Positions 49,773 through 58,310 of a stretch of DNA of 64,000 nt are shown here, one piece after another. Position 1 is the stretch's first letter, and each line of letters begins with the position of its first letter. The notes under the pieces are model-generated. The model ran no database searches. It was not told the origin of the DNA and saw only the letters and a list, made by a program, of their open reading frames with translations. The stretch comes from a virus, in IMG/VR virus record IMGVR_UViG_3300027782_004428, positions 1 through 64,000 of that record. One strand, written 5' to 3'. Position numbers and translations under genes: made by a program.

Positions 49773-50129
49773 ATGGAACTAATAAATTTTATACTTGATC
49801 TTGTGTTTTGGGGCATGGTGTCCTGGTTCGTGTTTACCTGGTTGGTGAGTCGTTATTTGGAGTCACGCCAGGTTGATTCGGTGGTACATGATCTTGATCA
49901 GGAACGGCTGATCCCACTCACAGTAGAGGTTGACCAAAATCAATATTTCTGCTACAATAGTATTACTAAGGCATTTGTGTGCCAAGGTTACAGTTTGAAG
50001 GAAATTGTAGAACGTTTTAAACAACTGTATCCAGAAAAGGCAGCCGCCATTTATGACGGCGACGAAACAGCAGTACGTATACTTAAATCACAATTGAAAG
50101 AACTAGATGAAAATCGCAATAGCATCTGA
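49773..50129 (+). CDS. small membrane protein, unknown
   Basis: 118 residues. One N-terminal transmembrane helix (about 5-27), then a soluble part with V-E-V-D-Q-N-Q-Y-F. An internal promoter-like element lies inside the gene (49928-49958). Function unknown. Overlaps the next gene. Confidence 0.7.
   Translation: MELINFILDLVFWGMVSWFVFTWLVSRYLESRQVDSVVHDLDQERLIPLTVEVDQNQYFCYNSITKAFVCQGYSLKEIVERFKQLYPEKAAAIYDGDETAVRILKSQLKELDENRNSI
49928..49958 (+). promoter_or_regulatory. internal sigma70-type promoter
   Basis: TTGACC 49930-49935 and TACAAT 49953-49958, 17-bp spacer, inside a coding region and pointing to the phosphoesterase at 50107. Confidence 0.55.
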
Positions 50130-51030
50130 CCTCCATCTTGAATTTGGTGACCTTGAAATCACCAATGACAATCAGGCTGATGTGTTGATCTTGAGCGGCG
50201 ACATCCTTGTTGCCAAAGACATCACACAACGTGATCCTCATGGCGTGATGGGCCCAGAATATCGTAGCAATCGTTTTCATGATTTCATGCAACGATGCTC
50301 GGCACAATTCCCACACGTTATCTACATATTGGGTAACCATGAGCACTACCATGGTGACTTTGCCAATACAGAAAAACACCTGAAGGAAGTGCTGGGCTAC
50401 TTGTCCAACGTGTACATTCTAGAACGTGAGATCAAGGCAATCGATGATGTTACTTTTATTGGTGGCACATTGTGGACCGACATGAACAACGGTGATGAAC
50501 TTACTTTGTATCACATGAAGACCATGATGAACGACTTTGTTTGTGTGCAAAACTCTAACCGGGTTGTGAACTACCGAGCAGATGTTCTTAAAGACAAGCC
50601 AGTGGGCATGACTGACGACGAATTTTTGATGTTGCCCACTTGTGATCGATTCAAAACAGTGTTCAAGACTCGTACTGCAAAATTTCAGCCCGAAGATGCG
50701 GCGGCGGAGCATGCTCAGACCAAAGGCTACATTCAGCAAATTATTGAAGGCAAACCAGATCAAAAGTTTGTGGTAGTGGGACACCATGCTCCAAGCCGCA
50801 AAAGCACACATGAAATGTATGTTAAAGATACTGTCATGAACGGTGGTTACAGTAGCAACATGGACGAGTTTATCATGGATCATCCACAGATTCGACTGTG
50901 GACACATGGACACACGCATCATGTGTTTGACTATGTGATTGGTGAAACCCGTGTGGTTTGCAATCCACGCGGTTATATTAACTATGAAGCGAGGGCAAGT
51001 GAATGGAAACTCCTGACCGTGGATATCTAG
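50107..51030 (+). CDS. calcineurin-like metallophosphoesterase
   Basis: 307 residues. S-D-L-H-L-E, S-G-D-I, G-N-H-E-H-Y, G-H-H-A-P and G-H-T-H-H are all intact, so it should be active. It shares the start S-D-L-H-x-E with the enzyme at 26221, suggesting they are paralogues. Substrate unknown. Confidence 0.9.
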   Translation: MKIAIASDLHLEFGDLEITNDNQADVLILSGDILVAKDITQRDPHGVMGPEYRSNRFHDFMQRCSAQFPHVIYILGNHEHYHGDFANTEKHLKEVLGYLSNVYILEREIKAIDDVTFIGGTLWTDMNNGDELTLYHMKTMMNDFVCVQNSNRVVNYRADVLKDKPVGMTDDEFLMLPTCDRFKTVFKTRTAKFQPEDAAAEHAQTKGYIQQIIEGKPDQKFVVVGHHAPSRKSTHEMYVKDTVMNGGYSSNMDEFIMDHPQIRLWTHGHTHHVFDYVIGETRVVCNPRGYINYEARASEWKLLTVDI

Positions 51031-51209
51031 ACTGGTTTCGATACAGTGGGATCAGTGTTATCGTTACACTGAACCCACTGCATTGGCGTTTGATTCCTGG
51101 TGCCAGACGTGAATATAACGATGGTTGGCCCAGCCCCAATGAACGCACCTGGAGCGTGAGTTGGTTGTTCTTGACCATACGTGGTTGGGTAGACAATGGT
51201 GATTGGTAA
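51003..51209 (+). CDS. small hydrophobic phage protein
   Basis: 68 residues overlapping the previous gene by 28 nt. P-D-R-G-Y-L-D-W-F-R-Y-S-G then Trp-rich regions; similar small proteins occur in T4-like phages as I recall. Function unknown. Confidence 0.65.
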   Translation: METPDRGYLDWFRYSGISVIVTLNPLHWRLIPGARREYNDGWPSPNERTWSVSWLFLTIRGWVDNGDW

Positions 51210-51361
51210 TGCGAGAGCATGCGGAGTGGATCATACTCTCGGTGCTGATCCTGTTGTCTTATCTCAACAACTCTGAAATGGGTCTAGATCGTGAACGTGC
51301 AGAATTGGCTAGACTACGAGACTCAAGTGGATACTTAATACGATATGAACCAACAGACTAA
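51209..51361 (+). CDS. 50-residue single-helix membrane protein
   Basis: Starts in the TAATG overlap. Hydrophobic I-I-L-S-V-L-I-L-L-S-Y-L at 8-19, then a charged C-terminal helix. Could be a spanin- or holin-like small protein; no proof. Confidence 0.55.
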   Translation: MREHAEWIILSVLILLSYLNNSEMGLDRERAELARLRDSSGYLIRYEPTD

Positions 51362-51617
51362 ACAACTAGCAGAACAGGCAGGCTTTGTTCTAGATGACTT
51401 ACCGGACACGGTACTACAGCCATTGGAAACATTTGCTGATCTATTGCGAGCCTCCAACACTCGTGAAGTGGTTGCATTGTGCGCCAACACAATCAACCGC
51501 AACCTCAATGAGCAAAAGCAAAAAACAAAACATCGTTGGGAAATCGTAGAAGCTGTGGTGATCGTAACAGCAATGATAGCCTGGGCCACCTGGTGGTACA
51601 CTCAGTCACACACTTAA
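51345..51617 (+). CDS. small tail-anchored membrane protein
   Basis: 90 residues. Helical soluble part and a single transmembrane segment near 67-85 (V-V-I-V-T-A-M-I-A-W-A). Layout matches the small membrane protein at 1120. Function unknown. Confidence 0.65.
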   Translation: MNQQTKQLAEQAGFVLDDLPDTVLQPLETFADLLRASNTREVVALCANTINRNLNEQKQKTKHRWEIVEAVVIVTAMIAWATWWYTQSHT

Positions 51618-51627
51618 AGGATAAAAC

Positions 51628-52341
51628 ATGAAAGTATACATTAGCAAATATCGAGATCACTGGATCTCACCTTACACCATGTTGGACTATGCATTCTTTT
51701 GGACCGACTGGAGCAAGTGCAGTCGTGACCGGCGTATTCGCAGTCTTGAAGAAGAAAGCAAATATATAGAACATCCAGAGTGGGTAGAACGCTGGAGCGA
51801 TCGCCTGACTCCGGTTAGCCAAGTGATCCAGTGGGTATGGGACCGTGTGCATCCTCCCATCAACTATATAAAAATTGATCACTACGATACCTGGAGCATG
51901 GATTATACTTTGAGTCCCATTATACTGCCCATGCTGAAACAGCTCAAAGAAGCCAAGCACGGTGCTCCGTTTGTGGATGATGAAGATGTGCCTGATCATT
52001 TGAAATCCACAGCCGCACCTGCCAAAGAAAACGAGTGGGACACTGATGCCAATCACTTTGCTCGTTGGGATTGGGCCATGGACGAAATGATCTTTGCGTT
52101 TGAATGCAAAACAGATGACCTCTGGGAAGAGGCTTTCCGTGAAGGAGAGATTGACATGCTGTGGGTGCCTGTGGACAAGGACGGCAATGAAGTACCCAAA
52201 GGTGAGCACCGGTACTATCAAATGAAAGACGGTCCTAAAAATACCTACAAGTGCGATTACGAAGGAATGAAAGTGGTTGAAGCACGTATCCAAAACGGCT
52301 TCCGTTTGTTCGGCAAGTATTATCAAGCACTGTGGGATTGA
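51628..52341 (+). CDS. conserved-type phage protein, unknown
   Basis: 237 residues. Starts M-K-V-Y-I-S-K-Y-R-D-H-W-I-S-P-Y and is Trp/Asp-rich. I recall very similar starts in many phages without a known role. Stop overlaps the next start (TGATG). Confidence 0.75.
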   Translation: MKVYISKYRDHWISPYTMLDYAFFWTDWSKCSRDRRIRSLEEESKYIEHPEWVERWSDRLTPVSQVIQWVWDRVHPPINYIKIDHYDTWSMDYTLSPIILPMLKQLKEAKHGAPFVDDEDVPDHLKSTAAPAKENEWDTDANHFARWDWAMDEMIFAFECKTDDLWEEAFREGEIDMLWVPVDKDGNEVPKGEHRYYQMKDGPKNTYKCDYEGMKVVEARIQNGFRLFGKYYQALWD

Positions 52342-52901
52342 TGAAAATCGTTCGTGTAGAACCTGTTGTGCCCATGGTGAGCATGACCTGGATGATAGGT
52401 TCACGCTGTAACTATGCGTGTTCTTATTGTCCTCCAGAATTACACGACGATACAAGTCCGCATCCTGATCTAGATCGACTAAAATTGGTATGGCAAAACT
52501 TTTATTCAAAGACCCAACAAACCGGACTGCCTTACAAAATATCATTTACCGGCGGTGAAGTCACTGCCAACAAAAGTTTTTTGCCCTTGATAGAATATCT
52601 ACGTAGCAACTACGTCATTGGACAAATGCTTGTGACCACAAATGGTAGTGCCAGCACAGCCTACTATCTGCAACTGTCCGAACTAGTAGATGCAATTAGT
52701 TTTAGTACACATTCAGAATACTGGGATGAACACAAGTTTTTTGAAACAGTGACAGCAGTAAATAAAGTCATGATCCGTCCTGAAAAAAGTTGTCATGTGA
52801 ACATCATGGACGAATCTTGGAATAGAGAAAACTTCCCACACTATCAAGAATTGTTAACTCAACACGGTGTGAGTCACAGTATCAATCTTATCCATGATTA
52901 A
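52341..52901 (+). CDS. radical-SAM enzyme, N-terminal half (split gene)
   Basis: 186 residues from ATG 52341. C-N-Y-A-C-S-Y-C gives the C-x3-C-x2-C motif, then F-T-G-G-E-V. It ends early for a radical-SAM protein, and the missing SPASM-like part is encoded in the next, +1-shifted ORF. Confidence 0.8.
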   Translation: MKIVRVEPVVPMVSMTWMIGSRCNYACSYCPPELHDDTSPHPDLDRLKLVWQNFYSKTQQTGLPYKISFTGGEVTANKSFLPLIEYLRSNYVIGQMLVTTNGSASTAYYLQLSELVDAISFSTHSEYWDEHKFFETVTAVNKVMIRPEKSCHVNIMDESWNRENFPHYQELLTQHGVSHSINLIHD

Positions 52902-53196
52902 ACACAAAAATTACAACTGTCGAGCAACAGACGAACAAGGGCGCGAACACCTAGTGTATGCCAATTGGTTGCACAATGAAGGATTAGATACTTGGCACGG
53001 ATATCATTGCGATGCTGGCCATACTAGATTTTATATTGACAAAAATTTTGATGTCTGGAGTGGCGAATGTAAAAACAACCATCTTGGTAGTGCATTAACT
53101 GATTGGTCTCCCAAGACTGACACAGTATGCAAACGCACAACCTGTACAGGTTGCACAGATGATTTAATCACAAGAAAGTATCAAAATGACATTTAA
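52894..53196 (+). CDS. SPASM-like C-terminal part of the split radical-SAM
   Basis: 100 residues, starting in the 8-nt overlap with the previous ORF. Contains H-C-D-A-G-H and C-K-N-N-H, then C-K-R-T-T-C-T-G-C, a Cys-rich pattern fitting SPASM auxiliary clusters. It is probably translated by coupling or a +1 shift; a recent frameshift mutation is the alternative. Confidence 0.65.
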   Translation: MIKHKNYNCRATDEQGREHLVYANWLHNEGLDTWHGYHCDAGHTRFYIDKNFDVWSGECKNNHLGSALTDWSPKTDTVCKRTTCTGCTDDLITRKYQNDI

Positions 53197-53440
53197 ACAC
53201 ATGATCAGAGACATGATGACCTACCACGCCGACTTGGGAGTAGAATTCACTCCCAACTCAATCCCCCGAAGCGATTACGAGCAGTGGCGGAAACAGTACA
53301 CCTGGGACGCTCTGCATGATCTACGCTATGGCCAAAGTTTCTGCAACTACTTTGGCGTCACAGATCAACGAATCTTCTATGAGCGAAACTGGCAAACTTG
53401 TGACACAGTGATTCAGCGAGAGTGGCTTGCAAGATCCTAA
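53186..53440 (+). CDS. small phage protein, unknown
   Basis: 84 residues overlapping both neighbours. W-R-K-Q-Y-T-W-D-A and G-Q-S-F-C-N-Y-F. Similar to small proteins in T4-like phages by recollection. Function unknown. Confidence 0.65.
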   Translation: MTFKHMIRDMMTYHADLGVEFTPNSIPRSDYEQWRKQYTWDALHDLRYGQSFCNYFGVTDQRIFYERNWQTCDTVIQREWLARS

Positions 53441-53669
53441 CTTTCCACACGGTGCTCAAATATCATGGGGCAGAGAGTATGACACAATCACAGCCTGGGA
53501 CACAATTGCCACCTGGGGTGTAGAGTTTTTTGGCCTGCCCGGCGATCGTTATGTCACCGACATTCACATCAACGATATGACCTGGTGGTTTCGATCCGAA
53601 CATGATCGGTTGCTGTTTGTTTTACGCAACGGCCTGGCTCGATGCATACAGTTAGAGTCCACAACATAG
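53427..53669 (+). CDS. small protein of a tandem paralogue group
   Basis: 80 residues with a TTG start. Pattern W-D-T-I-A-T-W-G, G-D-R-Y, F-R-S-E-H-D-R-L-L-F-V-L-R. It seems related to the two following genes. Start codon uncertain. Confidence 0.6.
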   Translation: MQDPNFPHGAQISWGREYDTITAWDTIATWGVEFFGLPGDRYVTDIHINDMTWWFRSEHDRLLFVLRNGLARCIQLESTT

Positions 53670-53860
53670 AAGTTTTTGATGCAATTGACCTAAAGAATCA
53701 ATTGCTCCAGGCGGGCCTGGCAATAGAGCAAGACTTTGAATGGGCCTGGATCACTGCTGAATACAACAACGTAGAAGGATGGACACGGCAGAAACATGCA
53801 GAATTTCGATTCCATGATCCAGCCTTGGCCACGTTTTATCAGTTGAAATGGGCACGATAA
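53642..53860 (+). CDS. small protein of a tandem paralogue group
   Basis: 72 residues. F-E-W-A-W ... F-R-F-H-D-P-A-L-A-T-F-Y-Q-L-K-W fits the same end pattern as its neighbours. Function unknown. Confidence 0.6.
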   Translation: MHTVRVHNIEVFDAIDLKNQLLQAGLAIEQDFEWAWITAEYNNVEGWTRQKHAEFRFHDPALATFYQLKWAR

Positions 53861-53872
53861 TAAGTATTGTTG

Positions 53873-54112
53873 ATGAAGCGCACTCATGCACCCCTGTTTG
53901 AAATTCGTCCAGGCGATAGTTTTAACTATGCCCGGGAAATCAACAAACCGTTTGGTGAACTGGATCGGGTGCTGGCCTGGTGCAAAACTGAACTAACCGG
54001 CGAATGGCGTTGGCAACTGGTAGATGTCAGCACAGATCAACGTCCTGGTCGCTACATTTTCTACTTTGATTCTGAACGTGACTACTTTGCATTCACGCTG
54101 TACTGGCAGTAA
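53873..54112 (+). CDS. small protein of a tandem paralogue group
   Basis: 79 residues from ATG 53873. G-R-Y-I-F-Y-F-D-S-E-R-D-Y-F-A-F-T-L-Y-W at the end matches the same pattern. Last member of the group; function unknown. Confidence 0.6.
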   Translation: MKRTHAPLFEIRPGDSFNYAREINKPFGELDRVLAWCKTELTGEWRWQLVDVSTDQRPGRYIFYFDSERDYFAFTLYWQ

Positions 54113-54133
54113 AAACTAGTACTTTTGCTGTAC

Positions 54134-54162
54134 TTGACAACAAACCCCAAATCCTGTATAAT
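54134..54162 (+). promoter_or_regulatory. sigma70-type promoter
   Basis: TTGACA 54134-54139 and TATAAT 54157-54162, 17-bp spacer. Confidence 0.85.
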
Positions 54163-54193
54163 TTAGACATAGAAACTTTTAATAGGTGTCACT

Positions 54194-54430
54194 TTGTCTA
54201 TCCAAATCGAAAACTTAACTCCCGAGCAGGTTGAAATGTGCGACATCATGTGGAGTTTTGAATCTGCTGAAGAATACGTTGAATGGTATGAACTGCTGGA
54301 CGACGAAGACAAACGTCAGGCGGATGTACTGCAACGCATGATCATTCTTGAAAGCATGGAAGAAATGTTGGCCGAGGTCAACGACAACTATCGACAAGCC
54401 CGCAACTATTTGAAAAAGTTTCGTCTATGA
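54194..54430 (+). CDS. small acidic helical protein
   Basis: 78 residues with a TTG start after an AGGTG site. L-T-P-E-Q-V-E-M-C-D-I-M-W-S start, then acidic helices. Common type in T4-like phages by recollection; unknown function. Coupled to the next gene. Confidence 0.7.
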   Translation: MSIQIENLTPEQVEMCDIMWSFESAEEYVEWYELLDDEDKRQADVLQRMIILESMEEMLAEVNDNYRQARNYLKKFRL

Positions 54431-54759
54431 ACCACCACTTTGTTGTTATGTGGGATAATACCGGCCTGGAGTACATAGGCGATATCACTGCGGACGAAAC
54501 CAATCGTAGTTGGTCGGCGCTGAAAGGCAAACCCGTTGGTAGTGCCTTGCCCAATCTCAACCATATGATGCTCCGTGCTAGATACAACCCACAGCGTCAC
54601 TATGAGATCTATCAGGTAGAAGCCACAGATGGTATCACGGCTGATGACATACGAAACATGTTTGCGGCCAGTCCCCAAACAGCCGCGGACACAATCCGCA
54701 GACTTGGTCACTGCTACTTTAGTGATCGAGTGCAAGAAGATCAAGTGGTAATTCGGTAA
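54427..54759 (+). CDS. phage protein, unknown
   Basis: 110 residues, ATGA-coupled. Y-E-I-Y-Q-V-E-A-T-D-G then an Ala-rich helical end. No motif recognised. Confidence 0.65.
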   Translation: MNHHFVVMWDNTGLEYIGDITADETNRSWSALKGKPVGSALPNLNHMMLRARYNPQRHYEIYQVEATDGITADDIRNMFAASPQTAADTIRRLGHCYFSDRVQEDQVVIR

Positions 54760-54762
54760 CAG

Positions 54763-54850
54763 TTGACAGCATGGTGTATTTGCTATATAATACACACAAG
54801 TTAGCCAGGTATGGTACCAGGCGGCTTATTAATCTGACGTATTGCACGTC
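54763..54850 (+). promoter_or_regulatory. promoter and structured leader
   Basis: TTGACA 54763-54768 and TATAAT 54786-54791, 17-bp spacer. The leader contains a palindromic TGGTACCA and a GACGT/ACGTC hairpin near 54836-54850, before GAAAGGAAAC and ATG 54867. Confidence 0.75.
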
Positions 54851-54866
54851 ACTGAAAGGAAACTAA

Positions 54867-55919
54867 ATGGCACAAAAACGTCTCACACGCAAACTCACTG
54901 ATGTGATTGCTGAAGTTGAAAAACAACTCCGAGCACACTACAACGTGACTCAAAAAGACCTTGATGCATGGCGAGCCCGTGCAAAGGCTTTATCACACAA
55001 ATTCCCCAACAGTTCAATGATTGCCATTGAAGATCTTTGGATTGATTATGAAGTCCAGCGTGATGTGTTACACAAGCATATTATCAACATCATGCGAAAA
55101 TGGGATCCACGTATCTGTTCACCTGGGTCTGCTTGTCGGTTTGGAGGAAAACCTCCAATCTATTTGTATGATGCACAACACCGTACCATTGCGGCTGGCC
55201 TACTAGGTTATACAGAAATTCCTTGTGCTGTAGTAGAAACAAACGAACTTAATTTTGCAAGTTATGCATTTGAAATGCTCAACGACACTGGAGTCAAACG
55301 CCTCACTCCGGGGGACCTGCACCGTAATGCCTTGGTGCGTTACAAGAACGGTAGTCGAGACAAGAAGGTTGTGGATGCTCGGACGATGCAGGACCAGTTT
55401 GATACCGCAGGCATTGACTTACAGGACAAAGGTTCACGTGCCTCAGATAACTTGCGTGGCGACAACGATTACTTTATGAGTCACTTTAAATATGCACAAA
55501 AAGGCATTGAGATTGACGACAGTGGCAAAGTATTGCTGGACATATTGACAGCCGTCAAAGACACATTCCCCTTGCAGCAAGAAATTGATCAAGGTTGCTA
55601 TATTGGATTGTACGAGCTCCATCGGATCTCAAGCAACAGTGCTAATAGTAAATTACCTGCTGGATGGATGAAGGCGGTGTTAGAAGCAATTAAACCCACA
55701 TTCAAGAGTTCAGCATTGATACACGCCAAGGCCAAAGTTCAATGGGAACATGTGAATCCAGGTGCAACCTGGTCAGCCCCCAGTGCTATGGCTAACTTTT
55801 TACGTGAATTATACATCCGTGGCGGTGGCATGCTTAACTTGCCGTACCACGGTGAAGGTGCCAAGATGGGTGTGGAAGAAGGCAATGTTGCCCCGGGCTT
55901 GTTTCCTGAAGGAGCATAA
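54867..55919 (+). CDS. ParB-like (ParB/sulfiredoxin-fold) protein
   Basis: 350 residues. Y-D-A-Q-H-R-T-I-A-A-G near residue 107 matches the D-G-x-H-R motif of ParB-type N-terminal domains, which bind CTP or ATP. Then F-E-M-L-N-D-T-G and a helical end. A DNA-processing or partition-type role is possible. It precedes an HNH gene. Confidence 0.78.
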   Translation: MAQKRLTRKLTDVIAEVEKQLRAHYNVTQKDLDAWRARAKALSHKFPNSSMIAIEDLWIDYEVQRDVLHKHIINIMRKWDPRICSPGSACRFGGKPPIYLYDAQHRTIAAGLLGYTEIPCAVVETNELNFASYAFEMLNDTGVKRLTPGDLHRNALVRYKNGSRDKKVVDARTMQDQFDTAGIDLQDKGSRASDNLRGDNDYFMSHFKYAQKGIEIDDSGKVLLDILTAVKDTFPLQQEIDQGCYIGLYELHRISSNSANSKLPAGWMKAVLEAIKPTFKSSALIHAKAKVQWEHVNPGATWSAPSAMANFLRELYIRGGGMLNLPYHGEGAKMGVEEGNVAPGLFPEGA

Positions 55920-55920
55920 C

Positions 55921-56373
55921 ATGAGACCTGTGTGTATTAACTATGGATGTGACAGCGGTGTTTCTGTAATGACAGGAAGTATACATGATGACAACCCACG
56001 ATGGCGTGTACACTGCGGTCATTGCCAGGCCGCAAGTTATGGCAAATGGCCTCATCGCGCTGGAGTAACTCCGTACAAAACTGGTCGATGTAGTAACACT
56101 GATGGGCACCTTGGATTCGATTGTTCGATCAACTGGAAAAAAATTCCGCCCTGGGCCACTGGTATGACCGAAGTTGATCATATTGATGGAGATTTTTCAA
56201 ACAATGGTCTAAGCAACTTAGATGAATTGTGCCCAATTTGTCACAAAATTAAGGGACAACAATCAGGTGATTTTGATAACACAAGACGCCACTCACTCAA
56301 ACTACCAGTTGGATACAAAGGCAAGACCAGTGCCCGCAGCCAATTTAATACATTATTTGAGTTACAAGAATGA
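55921..56373 (+). CDS. HNH-type endonuclease
   Basis: 150 residues from ATG 55921 (AAGGAG site). Zinc Cys pairs (C-G-H-C and later C-P-I-C-H) and the HNH-like core V-D-H-I-D-G-D-F-S-N-N-G-L-S-N-L. It could be a homing or DNA-processing nuclease. Coupled to the next gene (ATGA). Confidence 0.85.
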   Translation: MRPVCINYGCDSGVSVMTGSIHDDNPRWRVHCGHCQAASYGKWPHRAGVTPYKTGRCSNTDGHLGFDCSINWKKIPPWATGMTEVDHIDGDFSNNGLSNLDELCPICHKIKGQQSGDFDNTRRHSLKLPVGYKGKTSARSQFNTLFELQE

Positions 56374-56933
56374 ACTTAAAAGAATCTTTAGACCAATTCA
56401 CAGCGCCAGTGTATGGCAAGACACGGCGTACCACCGACACTTACAAAACTGTAGCTGACTACTGCCGACGCAACTTGGTTCGCTTGGTTGCAGAGTATCA
56501 TGCTGTTGAAAACGATCAACAACTCTTGAGAGAAATCCGCAATGATATTGACACATATCTGCGTAGATATCACGAGTACTGTATCCAACAACGTGACGGT
56601 ATGAAAGCACACTATCACGAAGTTGGCGCAGATGAAGATTGTGACTTTGAACACTTGATCCCGGCCGCACGAATTCGTAACTTACTTTTAGTCAGTGCCA
56701 TTTCTGTGGAGCAGGCTCTTAATGCACCAACTGTAAGATTAAGTCGGTCTAAACATGCCGCTCTCAAAGACGCAGGTTGGGCCAGTAACACTCCGGACAT
56801 GTGGCTTCCTTTCCGGCGTTATACTCAAGTGTTTGACTCCACGTACGAAACACATGATGGAACAGCTATTGATCCTAACACCTGGACTTTACAACAGCAT
56901 TTTGACTATTTCAAGCATCTTGTGATCAACTAA
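56370..56933 (+). CDS. phage protein next to the HNH gene, unknown
   Basis: 187 residues, helical and basic/acidic, with F-E-H-L-I-P-A-A-R and L-S-R-S-K-H-A-A-L. It may work with the HNH protein; no catalytic motif seen. Confidence 0.65.
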   Translation: MNLKESLDQFTAPVYGKTRRTTDTYKTVADYCRRNLVRLVAEYHAVENDQQLLREIRNDIDTYLRRYHEYCIQQRDGMKAHYHEVGADEDCDFEHLIPAARIRNLLLVSAISVEQALNAPTVRLSRSKHAALKDAGWASNTPDMWLPFRRYTQVFDSTYETHDGTAIDPNTWTLQQHFDYFKHLVIN

Positions 56934-56942
56934 GGAGATTCA

Positions 56943-57188
56943 ATGAGTGTATTGCATTTTAAATCTAGACCGTGGACGGTGTTTGATGCCGCCAACAAAG
57001 AACACAGACTTTGGTACAATCAGTTCGTCACACACGGTGGTTGGGGATCGTGTCCTTACCGATTCATTGTGCCCGAAGATCACGGAGACTTGATAACTAT
57101 GTGCCAACGTAGTCTTGTGCGTTACTATGTGGCACATGAGTTTAACAAAAAGCCGCGCCAGACTGTGCTTTTCCAAAAACGCCGATGA
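56943..57188 (+). CDS. small phage protein, unknown
   Basis: 81 residues with AAGGAG. W-G-S-C-P-Y-R-F and R-Y-Y-V-A-H-E-F. Overlaps the methyltransferase start. Function unknown. Confidence 0.65.
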   Translation: MSVLHFKSRPWTVFDAANKEHRLWYNQFVTHGGWGSCPYRFIVPEDHGDLITMCQRSLVRYYVAHEFNKKPRQTVLFQKRR

Positions 57189-58309
57189 TTCAAAATCTTT
57201 ATAGTCAGTGGACAATCCAATCACATCATGTGCATGGTGATTGTTTCACTGGCTATGAACCCATATATGATCAACTGGAAAAATTTACCAACGGCACCTA
57301 TGCAAAAGACCCCGAGGGTACCATTGCCCAGGTCAAGGCCTTGTACCGAAGTATCAACTTGGTGCCCATTGATTACTACACTGAAACAGGCTTGATTGAT
57401 CACTTGCGACAGTTTAGAGATCAAGCAATAAATCCAGTGACCGACAATGTGCTGGGCCTGGGCAACAATCAAGGGCAGAAATTAAATCGTTTCTTGTTTC
57501 CCAACATGATGACTGCGGAGCCCAAGGGCCGTGGATCAAACAGCCTACGAGATAGATTCTATGACGATGCCAAACTGGAACGTGCCATCAGAATCTGCTT
57601 TGAATTTAGAACCGGCAATAGACTGGTTCATCCCACCGCTCTACGCCGAAGCCTGGAATTGGTCACAGGTGAAAACATACAAAACTTCAAGCCTCAAAAT
57701 GCTCGAGCCTTGGTAGAACACTTGTGCCCTGTGATGTGGGGCAGGGTGTATGATTACTCAGCTGGGTATGGTGGACGATTGCTGGGCATTACCAGCAGTC
57801 GCCGGGGGTATGATTATACTGGTGTAGATCCCAACACAGAAACATTTCAAAATTTGCAATACCTGGCTCAGTTGATTGACACCGCATTTGGCCGCGGGGC
57901 CACATTGAACTGTGATGTGAGTGAAAACTTCCAACCCTCAGACATTGATCTTGCATTTTCAAGTCCGCCGTATTTCAATTTGGAAAAATACTCAGACGAG
58001 CCCACACAATGCATGGTCCGATGTGCCACACTGGATGACTGGTTTGAACTGTATGTCGCACCTACCATGCAACGCATACATCAAGGTCTCAACGCAGATG
58101 GAGTGTTTGCTACCAACATTGCCGACTACAAAACTGGTGCCAAGCAAGAATACCAAGTGGTTGACAGATGGATCTCCTTGGCTGAGAAACTGGGATTTCG
58201 ATATCAAAAGGTCATACGCATGATGCTGAACACAAGACCCGGTGTGGGCAATCACAAAACAGCCGGCCGACAAAAGTGGGAAGGCGTGTATGTGTTTACC
58301 AAGAACTAG
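57185..58309 (+). CDS. DNA methyltransferase (N6-A or N4-C type)
   Basis: 374 residues. Motif I-like D-Y-S-A-G-Y-G-G-R-L-L-G near 190 and catalytic S260-P-P-Y263. The N-terminal 180 residues may hold target recognition. Motif IV before or after motif I order is not certain by eye. It may protect phage DNA from restriction. No cognate endonuclease is visible. Confidence 0.88.
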   Translation: MIQNLYSQWTIQSHHVHGDCFTGYEPIYDQLEKFTNGTYAKDPEGTIAQVKALYRSINLVPIDYYTETGLIDHLRQFRDQAINPVTDNVLGLGNNQGQKLNRFLFPNMMTAEPKGRGSNSLRDRFYDDAKLERAIRICFEFRTGNRLVHPTALRRSLELVTGENIQNFKPQNARALVEHLCPVMWGRVYDYSAGYGGRLLGITSSRRGYDYTGVDPNTETFQNLQYLAQLIDTAFGRGATLNCDVSENFQPSDIDLAFSSPPYFNLEKYSDEPTQCMVRCATLDDWFELYVAPTMQRIHQGLNADGVFATNIADYKTGAKQEYQVVDRWISLAEKLGFRYQKVIRMMLNTRPGVGNHKTAGRQKWEGVYVFTKN

Positions 58310-58310
58310 A

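Noticed and set aside
51667-52545. 292-residue open frame on the minus strand
   Set aside because: It runs antisense to two well-supported genes and its composition is His/Cys-rich as expected for a shadow frame.
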